From contig NC_008570.1 in NCBI RefSeq assembly GCF_000014805.1, positions 2,609,001 through 2,673,000 of the forward strand: a stretch of DNA of 64,000 nt, written 5' to 3'. A program made the position numbers and the translations under genes. The notes beneath the pieces are model-generated. The model worked only from the letters and a program-made list of their open reading frames with translations, searched no databases and had not been told where the DNA came from. Positions 26,487 to 36,625 of the stretch are shown here, piece after piece (within the stretch, counting starts at the first letter, position 1; each line of letters begins with the position of its first letter). This stretch comes from Aeromonas hydrophila subsp. hydrophila ATCC 7966 (GTDB lineage Bacteria; Pseudomonadota; Gammaproteobacteria; Enterobacterales; Aeromonadaceae).

Positions 26487-27743
26487 ATGACACAAGATGC
26501 GCTAAGCCATTGGCGTCGTGATCTTCATCGTCTGCCCGAAGCGGCCTGGTGTGAATTTCGTACCAGCTCCCTCATTGCCCACCACCTCAGTGAACTCGGT
26601 TTCTCCATCATGCTGGGCGACAAGCTGCTGGCCAGCAACCTCATCATGGGCCGCAACATCGACGTGCAGGCCCAGAAGGAGCGAGCCCTGCGCCAGGGTG
26701 CCCATCCGGACTGGCTGGGCAGGATCGAAGAGATAACGGGCGTGATGGGGCTGTGGGACAGCGGCCGTCCCGGCCCGACCCTGGCCTTTCGCTTCGACAT
26801 CGATGCGGTGGAGGTCGAAGAGAGCCAGGATGAGCTGCATCCCCCCAGCCAAGAGGGGTGGCACTCGCGCAACGCTGGCTGGATGCACGCCTGTGCCCAT
26901 GATGGCCATACCGCCATCGGGCTGGTGCTGGCCGAACGGATCGCCGCCCTCGCCGATCGGCTGAACGGCCGCATCAAGCTGTTCTTCCAGCCCGCCGAAG
27001 AGGGCTGTCGCGGCGGCAAGGCGCTGGCCGCCGGCGGTCAACTCGACGACGTGGATGCCCTGCTGGCGCTGCACATCGGCATTCATGCCAACAGCGGCGA
27101 GCTGGTGGTCAATCCCACCGAGTTTCTCTGCTCCACCAAGTTCGACGTGGAGTTCATGGGGCGTGCCGCCCACGCGGGGCTTGAGCCCAACGCCGGCAGC
27201 AATGCGCTGGCGGCGGCCTGCATGGCCACCACCGCCATGCTCGGCATCGCTCGCCACCGCGATGGCATGACCCGCATCAACGTAGGCCAGCTCCATGGCG
27301 GCAGCGGCCGCAACGTGATCCCGGGTCACGCCCTGTTGCAGGGAGAGACCCGGGGCGCCACGCCGGCCCTCAACGACTACATGTTCAGCCAGGTGCAGCA
27401 GATGGTGGAAGGGGCAGCCATGATGCAGGGCGCCACCTACCTCATTCGCAAGCAGGGTGAAGCCATCGGCATCGACAACAGTCCGACCCTGCTCGAAGAG
27501 ATCATTCCGCTCGCCCAGGCGCTCAAGCTGGAGACCATCCATACCCGCCGTTTCGGCGCCAGCGAGGACGCGGGCTTTCTCATCGAACGGGTGCAGCGAA
27601 GCGGTGGCGAGGCGGCCTACCTGATCCTGGGTGCCAATCTGGCGGCCCCCCATCATCACCCGGAGTTTGACTTCGACGAGGCCGTGCTGGCTCCCGGCGT
27701 GGCATTGCTGGAGTCCTGGTTGCTGGCTCGCCTCGGCCGCTAG
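26487..27743 (+). CDS. AbgA-like M20 family amidohydrolase
   Basis: A 418-residue M20D metallopeptidase. Metal-binding and catalytic segments are AFRFDIDAVEVEE, MHACAHDGHTAIGL, FQPAEEGCRGG and the C-terminal PHHHPEFDFDE. It resembles E. coli AbgA, a subunit of p-aminobenzoyl-glutamate hydrolase, along its length (SHWRRDLHRLPEAAWCEFRT; GRNVIPGHALLQGETRG). The partner abgB and transporter abgT are not next to it, so the substrate may differ; amino-acid N-acyl or benzoyl amides are the family expectation. The ATG follows AGGAATTACC. Confidence 0.88.
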   Translation: MTQDALSHWRRDLHRLPEAAWCEFRTSSLIAHHLSELGFSIMLGDKLLASNLIMGRNIDVQAQKERALRQGAHPDWLGRIEEITGVMGLWDSGRPGPTLAFRFDIDAVEVEESQDELHPPSQEGWHSRNAGWMHACAHDGHTAIGLVLAERIAALADRLNGRIKLFFQPAEEGCRGGKALAAGGQLDDVDALLALHIGIHANSGELVVNPTEFLCSTKFDVEFMGRAAHAGLEPNAGSNALAAACMATTAMLGIARHRDGMTRINVGQLHGGSGRNVIPGHALLQGETRGATPALNDYMFSQVQQMVEGAAMMQGATYLIRKQGEAIGIDNSPTLLEEIIPLAQALKLETIHTRRFGASEDAGFLIERVQRSGGEAAYLILGANLAAPHHHPEFDFDEAVLAPGVALLESWLLARLGR

Positions 27744-27761
27744 CAAACAGCCGGATACAAA

Positions 27762-27792
27762 CAAGGCAGCCCGTGGGCTGCCTTGTTTTTTT
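27762..27792. terminator. Bidirectional rho-independent terminator
   Basis: ACAAGGCAGCCC-GT-GGGCTGCCTTGT followed by TTTTTTC on the plus strand and TTGTTTG on the minus strand, between the convergent amidohydrolase and yjjG genes. Confidence 0.9.
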
Positions 27793-27824
27793 CACCCCTT
27801 GTGTGGCAAGGGGCTCGGTTGCAT

Positions 27825-28505
27825 CTACTGTCCCAGCACGATGGCCGAGAGGTGGGCGAAGTGGTGGATCTCGTGGGTCGCCTCGCACGGACCATCCTGG
27901 CGAGCCGGGTTGTACCAGCAGGTTGCCAGCCCCTGCGCCGCGGCGCCGGCGATATCGGTCTTGGGGTTGTCCCCCACCATCAACACCCGCGCCGGATCCG
28001 GGCGCTGCATCAGCTCGAGGGCATGCTGGAAAATGGCCGCCGCCGGCTTGGTCACCTGTACCTCGTCCGAGATCACCAACGGCTCGAACCACGCGTTCCA
28101 GCCCAGCTTGTCGAGGCGACCGCGCTGCGGCAGGCTGAAACCGTTGGTGATGATCCCCATCTTTACCTTGCTCTTCAACGCCTGCAGGGTCTCCACCACC
28201 CCCTCCAATGGCATGCTCAGGGCGATGATCTGCTGCAGGAAGGTATCGTTCATCGCCATCGGTGCCACGTCCACCTGTTCGGCAAACAGGGAGAAACGGG
28301 TCTGCTGCAGGTGGGCGGCATCGATCTCGCCGGAGTTGTACTGCTGCCAGAGCCGGTGGTTGAGGGCATGGTACTCCGCCATCTTGGGCGGGGTCGGCGT
28401 CACGCCGTAAATGTGCAGCGTCTGTTCCAGCGCCTGGGCGACCGGGAAATCGAGCAGTGTTTCGTCCAGATCGAACAACACCCAGTCATAACTTGGTACT
28501 TTCAC
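27825..28505 (-). CDS. yjjG: Pyrimidine 5'-nucleotidase YjjG (HAD family)
   Basis: A 226-residue HAD-superfamily phosphatase with motif I WVLFDLDETLLDF (nucleophile Asp), motif II GIITNGFS, motif III lysine in EVQVTKPAAAIF and motif IV VLMVGDNPKTDI. It aligns well with E. coli YjjG, a house-cleaning nucleotidase acting on UMP, dUMP, dTMP and non-canonical pyrimidine nucleotides. It lies 8 bases downstream of the M17 aminopeptidase gene, so the two form an operon. Confidence 0.93.
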   Translation of the reverse strand: MKVPSYDWVLFDLDETLLDFPVAQALEQTLHIYGVTPTPPKMAEYHALNHRLWQQYNSGEIDAAHLQQTRFSLFAEQVDVAPMAMNDTFLQQIIALSMPLEGVVETLQALKSKVKMGIITNGFSLPQRGRLDKLGWNAWFEPLVISDEVQVTKPAAAIFQHALELMQRPDPARVLMVGDNPKTDIAGAAAQGLATCWYNPARQDGPCEATHEIHHFAHLSAIVLGQ

Positions 28506-28513
28506 GGGATCCC

Positions 28514-30010
28514 TTACTGTTCTGGTTGATCAAATTCATTGCGCCGCCCCAGCGGGCCGGCCAGCAGATCCAGTGTCAATCTGACCCCGAATCCGGTCAC
28601 CTCGCTGCTGACCACGCCATTGCCGCCCTTGTTGCGAAAACCGCTCAAATCGAGGTGCAGCCAGGGGGTCTGGGCGGGGACGAAGCGGCTGAGGAAGCGG
28701 GCCGCATCGATGTGATCCGGCGACGAGCCCGGCGCACACTGTAACAGATCGGCCCACTCGCTATCGAGGTTGTCGTCGTAGTCCTCATCCAGCGGGAAGG
28801 GCCAGATCCGCTCGCCGCTGCGCTGGCCAAGATTGATCAGCTCCCCCAGCCACTGGGGGCGGTTGGTGAAGGCGCCGCTGTAGCGGCTGCCGAGTGCCCG
28901 CTTGCAAGCCCCGGTCAGGGTGGCGTAGTCGATCAGCAGATCCGGATTGTCCTTCACCGCCATGCAGAGGGTATCCGCCAGCACCATGCGCCCTTCGGCA
29001 TCGGTGTCCACCACCTCGATGGTGGTACCGTTGAGGGCAGTCACCACCTCCCCCGGCCGATAGGCCAGCGGGCCTATGTGGTTCTCGGCGATGGCAAGCC
29101 AGCAGTGCACCTCATAGGGCAACCTGGCCCGACTGATGGCGTGGAGCGTCCCCAGCGCCACCGCGCTGCCCCCCATGTCCAGGTGCATGCCATACATGCT
29201 GCCGGAGATCTTGAGGTTGTAGCCGCCCGAATCGTGGCAGATCCCCTTGCCCACCAGCGCCAGCCGCCGCACCGCATTGGGCGGGCAGTAGCTCAGCTTG
29301 ACCATGGCGGCCTGGTTGTCTTCCGAGCCGCGCGCCACCGCGATGAAGGCCCCAGCCCCCCGCTCGGCGAGCTGGGCCTGATCGTACTCATGCCACTGCC
29401 ACCCTTCGCTCTGGGCGAGCTGGCGTACCCACTCCCGGTAGCTGCGGGCTGTCAGATCGGAGGCCGGCGACACCGCCAGATGGCGCGCCAGACCGTTGCC
29501 CTCCGCCTCGGCATAGATCCGCGCCAGATCCAGCACGCAATTGGGGGACACCGCAATCTGCTGGTAGCGCCAGGGATCTTCGCTGCGATGCTTGTGACTG
29601 GGCAGCGGCACGTTGGCGGCCAGCAAGGTGGCCAGCACCAGTTCGGCCAACAGCGTGGTATCGGCCTCGTCAAAGCCTTCCAGGTGCAGCCCCAACCGCT
29701 CGATCTTGAGCCCGGCCAGCGGCGCAACCCAGCCGCGCGCCTGCTTGTAGAGGGCGTGATCGCGCGCGGGGTGTGCCGGCAGGAAGATCAGCAATTGCAG
29801 GGTATTGTGCAGCACCAGGCTGTAGGGCGCTTTTTGCCCCAGCGCGATCTGGGCGCCGACGGCGGCAAACTCGGGCAGGGCCAGCAGGCTTTCGCGGCGA
29901 TCTTCGGCGCAGATCAGCAGATTGGCGGCCAGGCCGTTGGTGAGGACGGCAGCGAGGCCGGCGTCGTGAATGTCGATCTGCGGCGGCAGATAGGTAAATG
30001 GTTGCATCAT
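28514..30010 (-). CDS. M17 leucyl aminopeptidase family protein
   Basis: A 498-residue M17 peptidase. The C-terminal catalytic domain has VGKGICHDSGGYNLK, the dinuclear-metal and signature segment EVVDTDAEGRMVLADTL and DYATLTGACKRALG. The usual NTDAEGR is DTDAEGR here, a modest substitution. The N-terminal domain (about 1-170) is divergent from PepA, and the protein looks closer to a stand-alone family than to PepA or PepB. It should release N-terminal residues from peptides in the cytosol. It heads a two-gene unit with yjjG. The fMet tRNA array lies immediately upstream, transcribed in the same direction. Confidence 0.9.
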   Translation of the reverse strand: MMQPFTYLPPQIDIHDAGLAAVLTNGLAANLLICAEDRRESLLALPEFAAVGAQIALGQKAPYSLVLHNTLQLLIFLPAHPARDHALYKQARGWVAPLAGLKIERLGLHLEGFDEADTTLLAELVLATLLAANVPLPSHKHRSEDPWRYQQIAVSPNCVLDLARIYAEAEGNGLARHLAVSPASDLTARSYREWVRQLAQSEGWQWHEYDQAQLAERGAGAFIAVARGSEDNQAAMVKLSYCPPNAVRRLALVGKGICHDSGGYNLKISGSMYGMHLDMGGSAVALGTLHAISRARLPYEVHCWLAIAENHIGPLAYRPGEVVTALNGTTIEVVDTDAEGRMVLADTLCMAVKDNPDLLIDYATLTGACKRALGSRYSGAFTNRPQWLGELINLGQRSGERIWPFPLDEDYDDNLDSEWADLLQCAPGSSPDHIDAARFLSRFVPAQTPWLHLDLSGFRNKGGNGVVSSEVTGFGVRLTLDLLAGPLGRRNEFDQPEQ

Positions 30011-30182
30011 TGGGCAAGGCCCTCATCCATGAAGAGATACCAGTGATGATACCCAACAAAGCGGGGTCACAGCCAGATTTGCACTTGAAAATCAATATCA
30101 AGCGTGAAGGCGGCACAAAGCAGAAAGACCGCGAAGGCGGCTGGATGAGAAGCTGAGGATTAGCGTAATAGAGAAAGGAAGT

Positions 30183-30259
<77 letters not shown>

Positions 30260-30356
30260 TCCGAATTGTACTGCCACCACAAGAGACAGAGCAGATGCCC
30301 CTTGCTGTCTTCGTCTCCACCGCAGCGCACTAGCGCTCGCCATGGACACAAATAGT

Positions 30357-30433
<77 letters not shown>

Positions 30434-30529
30434 TCCGAATTGTATTGCCACCACAAGAGACAGAGCAGTTGCCCCTTGCTGTCTTCGTTTTCACCGCAGG
30501 CGCTAGCGCGTGCCATGTACACAAATAGT

Positions 30530-30606
<77 letters not shown>

Positions 30607-30702
30607 TCCGAATTGTACTGCCACCACAAGAGACAGAGCAGTTGTCCCTTGCTGTCTTCGTTTCCACCGCAGGCGCTAGCGCGTGCCATGTACACAAATA
30701 AT

Positions 30703-30779
<77 letters not shown>

Positions 30780-30875
30780 TCCGAATTGTACTGCCACCAC
30801 AAGAGACAGAGCAGATGCCCCTTGCTGTCTTCGTCTCCACCGCAGTGCACTGCACTTGCCATGGACACAAATAGT

Positions 30876-30952
<77 letters not shown>

Positions 30953-31048
30953 TCCGAATTGTACTGCCACCACAAGAGACAGAGCAGTTGCCCCTTGCTG
31001 TCTTCGTCTCCACCGCAGTGCACTGCACTTGCCATGGACACAAATAGT

Positions 31049-31125
<77 letters not shown>

Positions 31126-31221
31126 TCCGAATTGTACTGCCACCACAAGAGACAGAGCAGATGCCCCTTGCTGTCTTCGTTTCCACCGCAGACGCGAGCG
31201 CTTGCCATGGACACAAATAGT

Positions 31222-31298
<77 letters not shown>

Positions 31299-31390
31299 TC
31301 CGTATTTTTTCGTTCAGGCTGAGCAGTAGCCTGTTCGAATTCTCTTGTTTATCAAACCATTGCAAGGCAATCCTGATACAAGAACTCAGA

Positions 31391-31467
<77 letters not shown>

Positions 31468-31473
31468 TCTGAG

Positions 31474-31530
31474 GTCGCCAATAATAGGCGCCGGCGCTCA
31501 GATTGCAAGTAAATATCCTAAAAAAACTTC
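31474..31530 (-). promoter_or_regulatory. Stable-RNA-type promoter of the tRNA-fMet array
   Basis: On the minus strand: -35 TTGCAA (31508-31503), 16-base spacer, -10 TATTAT (31486-31481), then a GC-rich discriminator (TGGCGAC). An AT-rich tract resembling an UP element (TTTTTTTAGGATATTTAC) lies just upstream. The predicted start is a few bases before tRNA copy 8. Confidence 0.8.
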
Positions 31531-31663
31531 ATTCGAAGATTAAACCGGCACAAATCGCAGGAATTTGCAACAGAGCGCCGATTTTTCAGACAAGCAGGTT
31601 TGGGGCCAGCTTGGCGCACTACACTCAGATGGTTTGTAACTCCTCGTTTTGGGTAGGTTTATC

Positions 31664-33727
31664 ATGCGCATCTCCGCCGGTCATTGCCGTCAATTGGGGG
31701 CCACACCCGAGCACGACGGCGTCAACTTCGCCATCTGGGCTCGCCTCGCCAGCCGGGTCGAACTGCTGCTGTTCGCCAGTGCCGACGATACCACCCCTGA
31801 GGTGATCCCTTTGTCACCCCGTCTCAACCGCACCGCCTACTACTGGCACATCCATATAGAGGGCATCGAGCTCGGTCAACGTTATGCCTATCGCATCCAG
31901 GGCCCCTGGCGCCCCTACTACGGTACCCGCTTCGATGCGGACAAGGTGCTGCTGGATCCCTATGGCCGCAGCATCGAGCTGGGTGCCAACTACGATCGCT
32001 GGGCGGCGGCCCGCCCCGGCAGCAACCTGGCGGAGTGTGCCAAGAATCGGGTGGTGGACACCCGCCACTACGACTGGGAGGGGGACAAGCTGCCCGCCCA
32101 CTCCCTCTCCCGCTCGGTGATCTACGAGCTGCACCTGGGGGGTTTCACCAAGTCGCCGAGCTCAGGGGTCGACCCCACCCTGCGCGGCACCTACCTCGGT
32201 CTCATCGAGAAGATCCCCTACCTGCAATCCCTCGGCGTCACCGCGGTCGAGCTGCTGCCGGTGTTCCAGTTCGATCCCCAGGACTCCCCCAAGGGGCTCT
32301 CCAACTACTGGGGTTACAGCCCCATGTCGTTCTTTGCCCCCCACGCCCAGTACGCCAGCGGCGAGGATCCCCTCACCGAGTTTCGCGACATGGTCAAGGC
32401 GCTGCACCGGGCCAACATCGAGGTGATCCTGGACGTGGTCTACAACCACACCGCCGAGGGAGGCGACGATGGCCCCACCTTCTCGTTTCGCGGCATCGAC
32501 AACGAGGCCTACTACATCCTCGACGCCAATCAGAAGGACACCAACTATTCGGGCTGCGGCAACACCTTCAACGGTGCCCACCCGGTGGTGCTGCGCATGA
32601 TCATGGACAGCCTCCACTTCTGGCGCCAAGAGATGCACGTGGACGGCTTTCGTTTCGACCTGGCAGCCATTCTGTCGCGGGACGAGTCGGGCCAGCCCCA
32701 GGCCAATGCGCCGACCCTGCGCACCATCGATACAGATCCCCGCATCGCCGACATCAAACTCATCGCCGAGGCCTGGGATGCGGGGGGCCTCTATCAGGTG
32801 GGCAGCCTGGCCGGCGCCCGCTGGCGCGAGTGGAACGGCCAGTTCAGGGACGACGTACGCCGTTTTCTGCGCGGAGATGACAATGCGGTGATGCCCTTCG
32901 TGGAGCGGCTGTGCGGCAGCCCGGACATCTACCACTACCATCACGCCGATCCGGAGAAGAGCATCAACTTCGTCACCTGCCACGACGGCTTCACCCTGTG
33001 GGACTGGGCCAGCTACAACGGCAAGCACAACGACGCCAACGGCGAGCAGAACCGGGATGGGTGCGATCACAACTTCAGCTGGAACCACGGCCAGGAGGGG
33101 CCGAGCGAGGATCCCCAGATCAACGCCCTGCGGCTGCGGCAAGCCAAAAACATGATGGTGGCCACCCTGCTCTCGGTGGGCTCCCCCATGCTGCTGATGG
33201 GGGACGAGGTGCTGCGTACCCAGCACGGCAACAACAACGGCTACTGCCAGGATAACGACACCTGCTGGATGCAGTGGCAGCCCGACGCCATGGGCCAGGA
33301 GATGTTCCGCTTCATGAAGGAGCTGATCCAGTATCGCAAGCACCTGTTTCAGCGCCCGGAGCAGGAGAGCATGCCGCTGTCGCTGACCGAGATCCTGCGC
33401 CACAGCGAGATCTGCTGGCACGGGGTCAACGCCGCCCAGCCGGACTTCAGCCCTCACTCCCACGCCATCGCCATGTCGGCCCTGTCGAGCGAAACCCGGC
33501 TGGCCCTCTACGTGCTGTTCAACGCCTACTGGGAACCGCTCACCTTCAACCTGCCAAGCCCCCCCAAGGGAGTCGGCGGCTACTGGCGCCGGATCCTGGA
33601 TACCGCCCTGCCCTCGCCCGAGGACATCAGCACCTTCGGCATGCCGCTGGAGGGGCTGACCCGGGAGTACCTGGCCCAGCCGCGCAGCAGTTGCCTCTTC
33701 ATCTGCGGCGCCGACGACTTCTACTAA
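31664..33727 (+). CDS. glgX: Glycogen debranching enzyme GlgX
   Basis: A 687-residue GH13 debranching enzyme that hydrolyses alpha-1,6 branches of glycogen limit dextrins. An N-terminal CBM48 domain (about 1-120) precedes the catalytic barrel, with VIYELHLGGFTK, region I DVVYNHTAEG, the nucleophile in VDGFRFDLAA, the acid/base Glu in LIAEAWDAGG and region IV FVTCHDGFTLWD. The start at 31664 is preceded by GGTAGGTTTATC. The rest of the glycogen operon (glgB, C, A, P) is not within the window on this side, so this glgX stands alone. It diverges from the tRNA array. Confidence 0.95.
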   Translation: MRISAGHCRQLGATPEHDGVNFAIWARLASRVELLLFASADDTTPEVIPLSPRLNRTAYYWHIHIEGIELGQRYAYRIQGPWRPYYGTRFDADKVLLDPYGRSIELGANYDRWAAARPGSNLAECAKNRVVDTRHYDWEGDKLPAHSLSRSVIYELHLGGFTKSPSSGVDPTLRGTYLGLIEKIPYLQSLGVTAVELLPVFQFDPQDSPKGLSNYWGYSPMSFFAPHAQYASGEDPLTEFRDMVKALHRANIEVILDVVYNHTAEGGDDGPTFSFRGIDNEAYYILDANQKDTNYSGCGNTFNGAHPVVLRMIMDSLHFWRQEMHVDGFRFDLAAILSRDESGQPQANAPTLRTIDTDPRIADIKLIAEAWDAGGLYQVGSLAGARWREWNGQFRDDVRRFLRGDDNAVMPFVERLCGSPDIYHYHHADPEKSINFVTCHDGFTLWDWASYNGKHNDANGEQNRDGCDHNFSWNHGQEGPSEDPQINALRLRQAKNMMVATLLSVGSPMLLMGDEVLRTQHGNNNGYCQDNDTCWMQWQPDAMGQEMFRFMKELIQYRKHLFQRPEQESMPLSLTEILRHSEICWHGVNAAQPDFSPHSHAIAMSALSSETRLALYVLFNAYWEPLTFNLPSPPKGVGGYWRRILDTALPSPEDISTFGMPLEGLTREYLAQPRSSCLFICGADDFY

Positions 33728-33746
33728 GGGACGGCTTGCGGCCAGC

Positions 33747-33781
33747 AAAAAGCCCACCCCGGGCAACCGGGGTGGGCTTTG
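33747..33781. terminator. Bidirectional rho-independent terminator
   Basis: AAAAAGCCCACCCCGG-GCAA-CCGGGGTGGGCTTT, a 12-bp stem between the convergent glgX and membrane-protein genes. Confidence 0.92.
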
Positions 33782-33797
33782 TCATGACGCCAGTCTG

Positions 33798-34517
33798 TCA
33801 GGCCAGCTGGTGCAGCACGCTGGTCGCCGCAAGCTGGGCGATGATGAGACCGCACAGGGCGGTAGAGACCACCACCGGCGCCGTCTCCTGCTGGCGATAG
33901 AGCGGGCTGAACCAGAGCAGCAAGGCCGCGATCAGCAGGGCAGCCTGAGTCAGCACGCCGGGGATCAGCGCATCGAGGCTGGCGTCATTCCCTTGCCAGC
34001 CCACCAGCACCGCCAGCCAGAGCAGACTCAGGATGGCGGCCACCAGCCCGGCCAGCGGCAGCAGGGTATTGAACGCCTGCAGGCGGTGACGGGCGCGCAG
34101 CAGCATCAGATGGGCGAAGGCCGCCCCCAGCAGCACCATCTGCAGCAGGCCGCCAAGCCAGCCCTGGATCTGCAGCAAGCCGATGCCATAGACCAGCAGC
34201 GGCATGGCCGGCAGCCAGAACAGGGTGGCCGGGATGGCGCGCTTGCCCTCCAGCCTGGATTGGGCCAGCGACAGCACCACCCCCAGGATCAGGGCGGCAG
34301 CCCCACTCCAGATCAGCCAGTCGGCCGCCTTGGCCTCCACCGCCAGCATCAGGGAGAGGCCGGTGCTCACCCAGACCGAGAAGAGCTGGGTGGTGATCCG
34401 CGAGCGCTGGCCCGGGCAGAGATCACCGCGCCAGAGCACCAGGCCCAGCGCGATGAGGGCCCCCAGCGCCATCAGGCCAGTCAGGGGAAAGAGCCAAAAA
34501 GGGAGTTGGACGAACAT
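33798..34517 (-). CDS. Multi-pass membrane protein of unknown function (239 aa)
   Basis: About seven hydrophobic segments are visible (e.g. LFPLTGLMALGALIALGLVLW, AAALILGVVLSLA, LLQMVLLGAAFAHLMLL, ALLIAALLLWF), so it is an integral inner-membrane protein. No catalytic or transporter motif stands out. TGGAGGCGTC precedes the ATG. It is alone between glgX and the ybjD-like gene, and I do not recognise the family. Confidence 0.8.
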   Translation of the reverse strand: MFVQLPFWLFPLTGLMALGALIALGLVLWRGDLCPGQRSRITTQLFSVWVSTGLSLMLAVEAKAADWLIWSGAAALILGVVLSLAQSRLEGKRAIPATLFWLPAMPLLVYGIGLLQIQGWLGGLLQMVLLGAAFAHLMLLRARHRLQAFNTLLPLAGLVAAILSLLWLAVLVGWQGNDASLDALIPGVLTQAALLIAALLLWFSPLYRQQETAPVVVSTALCGLIIAQLAATSVLHQLA

Positions 34518-34726
34518 GACGCCTCCAGCAGCAAGGATTCAGAACGCGCCGATGGGCGCCGGATGAAGGGGCCGAGTATACCCAAAGCCGCCGCCATCCC
34601 CAATCCCTGCCGGGAGCGCATCCGCCATTGATGGCTGGCGATCAGACGCCGGCAACGGGCGCCGGCCGCCTTGCCTGCCAAGATTTCAAGGCCCTCGCCA
34701 TCCGCCGCGGCCAGGGCTAGCTGCGC

Positions 34727-36364
34727 TCAGCCCTGGCCGCGGGCCAGCGCCACCACCCGGGCGAACATCTGGCGCAGCACTGGCGGAATGTGCTCGCCGC
34801 CGAGTCGCTCCGCCTCCTCCACCACCGCCAGCGCCATGCCCGGTTTGCTGCGATGGTGAATCGCCTTGTTGATGATGCGCCCGGCGTTGAGGGTCGAGCG
34901 CCCCCCCACGCCGGCTTCACGCCGGAACACCGCCTCGAAGCCGTTGTGATAGAGGTAGTGCTCTATGTCCGCCGCCGGCAACTGGGTCAGCCGATCCCGC
35001 TCCCGCTCGCCCTTGAGCAGAGAGCGGGCCGAGGTGGCGTACTTGACTCCCGCCTCGTCACCGTCGGTGAGCAGATGCCACTCGATGCCGAAATCCCGCG
35101 CCACCTTGATGAGCGGTGACTGGCCGCACTGGGCAAACTCGATGATCCGCACCCCCTCCGCCCGCAGGCTGTAGCCGCAGATCTGGGCAAGCTCGGAGAG
35201 CAGCCAGATCTCGGTCTCCCCCTCCACCAGCAGCCAGCAGCGGGCAAACATCGACATGGGGCGGTTGATGCGCACGTGGAAGGCTATCTTGCGCAGATCG
35301 TCGCTGCTGTAGCGCTCGCCCCCCAGCTGATGGCAGACGATGTCCTGCTGGCGGCGCACCAGCCGGCGGATCTGGTTGAGGGGCAGCGAGGAGAGCAGGT
35401 CCCCCGAATTGGTGGTGAGCAGCTTCTGCCCCGGCAGCTGTTCCAGCAGCCCCCAGGCCAGTGCCAGCATGGTGGGATGCAGGCGGCTCTCCGGGTCTTC
35501 CAGGATCATGATGGGGCGCGCCCCCTGCTCCAGCTCCCGGTTGCCCCGCGCCTGCAGCAGGGTGGCCGCCATGCCCGCCATCGCCAGTTGCAGCGCCCGG
35601 TTGTCGGCATTGCGCAGCAGCGCCTGCAGATTGCCGGGGTTGCGCAGGGTCATGGGGCGATTGACGATCTCCCGCTGGCTGCGCGGCTTGTTCTTGATGG
35701 GGGCCAGCGCGTTGAAGTAGTGATCCATCAGCTGGCGCACCGCCTGCAACGCCTCCTTGAGCTCTGGCTCGCCGATGCGCTGGGGCTCGTCGATCAGCTT
35801 GTCGGCCAGCTCGCTCAGCCGGTGCTCGGAGAGATCCCCCCACTGCAGGGTCTCCACCCCGTTGCGGGCGGTACGGGCATCCCGCAGCCGAAACACCGGG
35901 TTCATGGTGATGAGCAGGCAGACCAGCTCATGGGCATCGTCGATGGGCAGGCTCTTGCCGATGCCGTCGAGAAAGTCGTGGGTGGTGGTGACGGTGCCGT
36001 CACTCTGCAGTTCGGCGCTGGCGCGGTAGTGAATGCGGTGAAACTTGTCCTTGTGCTTGACCCAGGCCGCACCAAGTCTAGCCAGCCGGCGGGAGTGCAG
36101 GCACATCTGGGGTCTGTGCTCGCTGAAAGTGAGCACCAGTTGCAGGTGGCGGGCCGGCTCGAGTTCGGGATCTTCTGGCTGATGGAAATCATCGCTGCTG
36201 AACTGATAGGGCTCGGCATCCTGACCCAGAAGACACCAGAGGGCGCGCAGCAGGCTGGACTTGCCCCAGGCGTTTTCGCCGATGAGCACTGTGGTGTTGT
36301 CCAGCCCGAGCGAGAGGCGATTTATTCCGCGAAAACCTTTGACTTCAATGCGTTCCAGAAACAT
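34727..36364 (-). CDS. ybjD: YbjD-type OLD-family ATPase/TOPRIM nuclease
   Basis: A 545-residue protein with an N-terminal ABC-type ATPase (Walker A LIGENAWGKSSLL near residue 27; PIMILEDPESRLHP as the Walker B region) and a C-terminal TOPRIM domain (CWLLVEGETEIW, then HLLTDGDEAGVKY). It matches E. coli YbjD along its length (ERIEVKGFRGINRLSL; ARCWLLVEGETE). OLD-family nucleases are metal-dependent DNases, and some act in phage defence, but YbjD has no established role. No partner such as GajB is adjacent, so it is a class 1-type single-gene OLD protein. Confidence 0.92.
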   Translation of the reverse strand: MFLERIEVKGFRGINRLSLGLDNTTVLIGENAWGKSSLLRALWCLLGQDAEPYQFSSDDFHQPEDPELEPARHLQLVLTFSEHRPQMCLHSRRLARLGAAWVKHKDKFHRIHYRASAELQSDGTVTTTHDFLDGIGKSLPIDDAHELVCLLITMNPVFRLRDARTARNGVETLQWGDLSEHRLSELADKLIDEPQRIGEPELKEALQAVRQLMDHYFNALAPIKNKPRSQREIVNRPMTLRNPGNLQALLRNADNRALQLAMAGMAATLLQARGNRELEQGARPIMILEDPESRLHPTMLALAWGLLEQLPGQKLLTTNSGDLLSSLPLNQIRRLVRRQQDIVCHQLGGERYSSDDLRKIAFHVRINRPMSMFARCWLLVEGETEIWLLSELAQICGYSLRAEGVRIIEFAQCGQSPLIKVARDFGIEWHLLTDGDEAGVKYATSARSLLKGERERDRLTQLPAADIEHYLYHNGFEAVFRREAGVGGRSTLNAGRIINKAIHHRSKPGMALAVVEEAERLGGEHIPPVLRQMFARVVALARGQG

Positions 36365-36625
36365 GCGGCCATATCCAGTCCATCCTGATGGCGCAATAGT
36401 GGCAAAGTTGTCGGGAAAATCCTATCGGGTCGTGGCGATTTTCAGCGGGAACTGTGAGGAACGAGCGGTTCGGGCGGGGTCGGCATGCCAAGGCGGCCCT
36501 GAGGGGCATTCCAGTGGCTGAACCAGAGGTGGCGGGTACGGATCTGACGTTTGCGATGATTCAAGGGCAACTCCTGTGCAGGTTGAAGGAACGAGGCTCC
36601 CCCTCGTTGCCAACCAATCTGCCGC

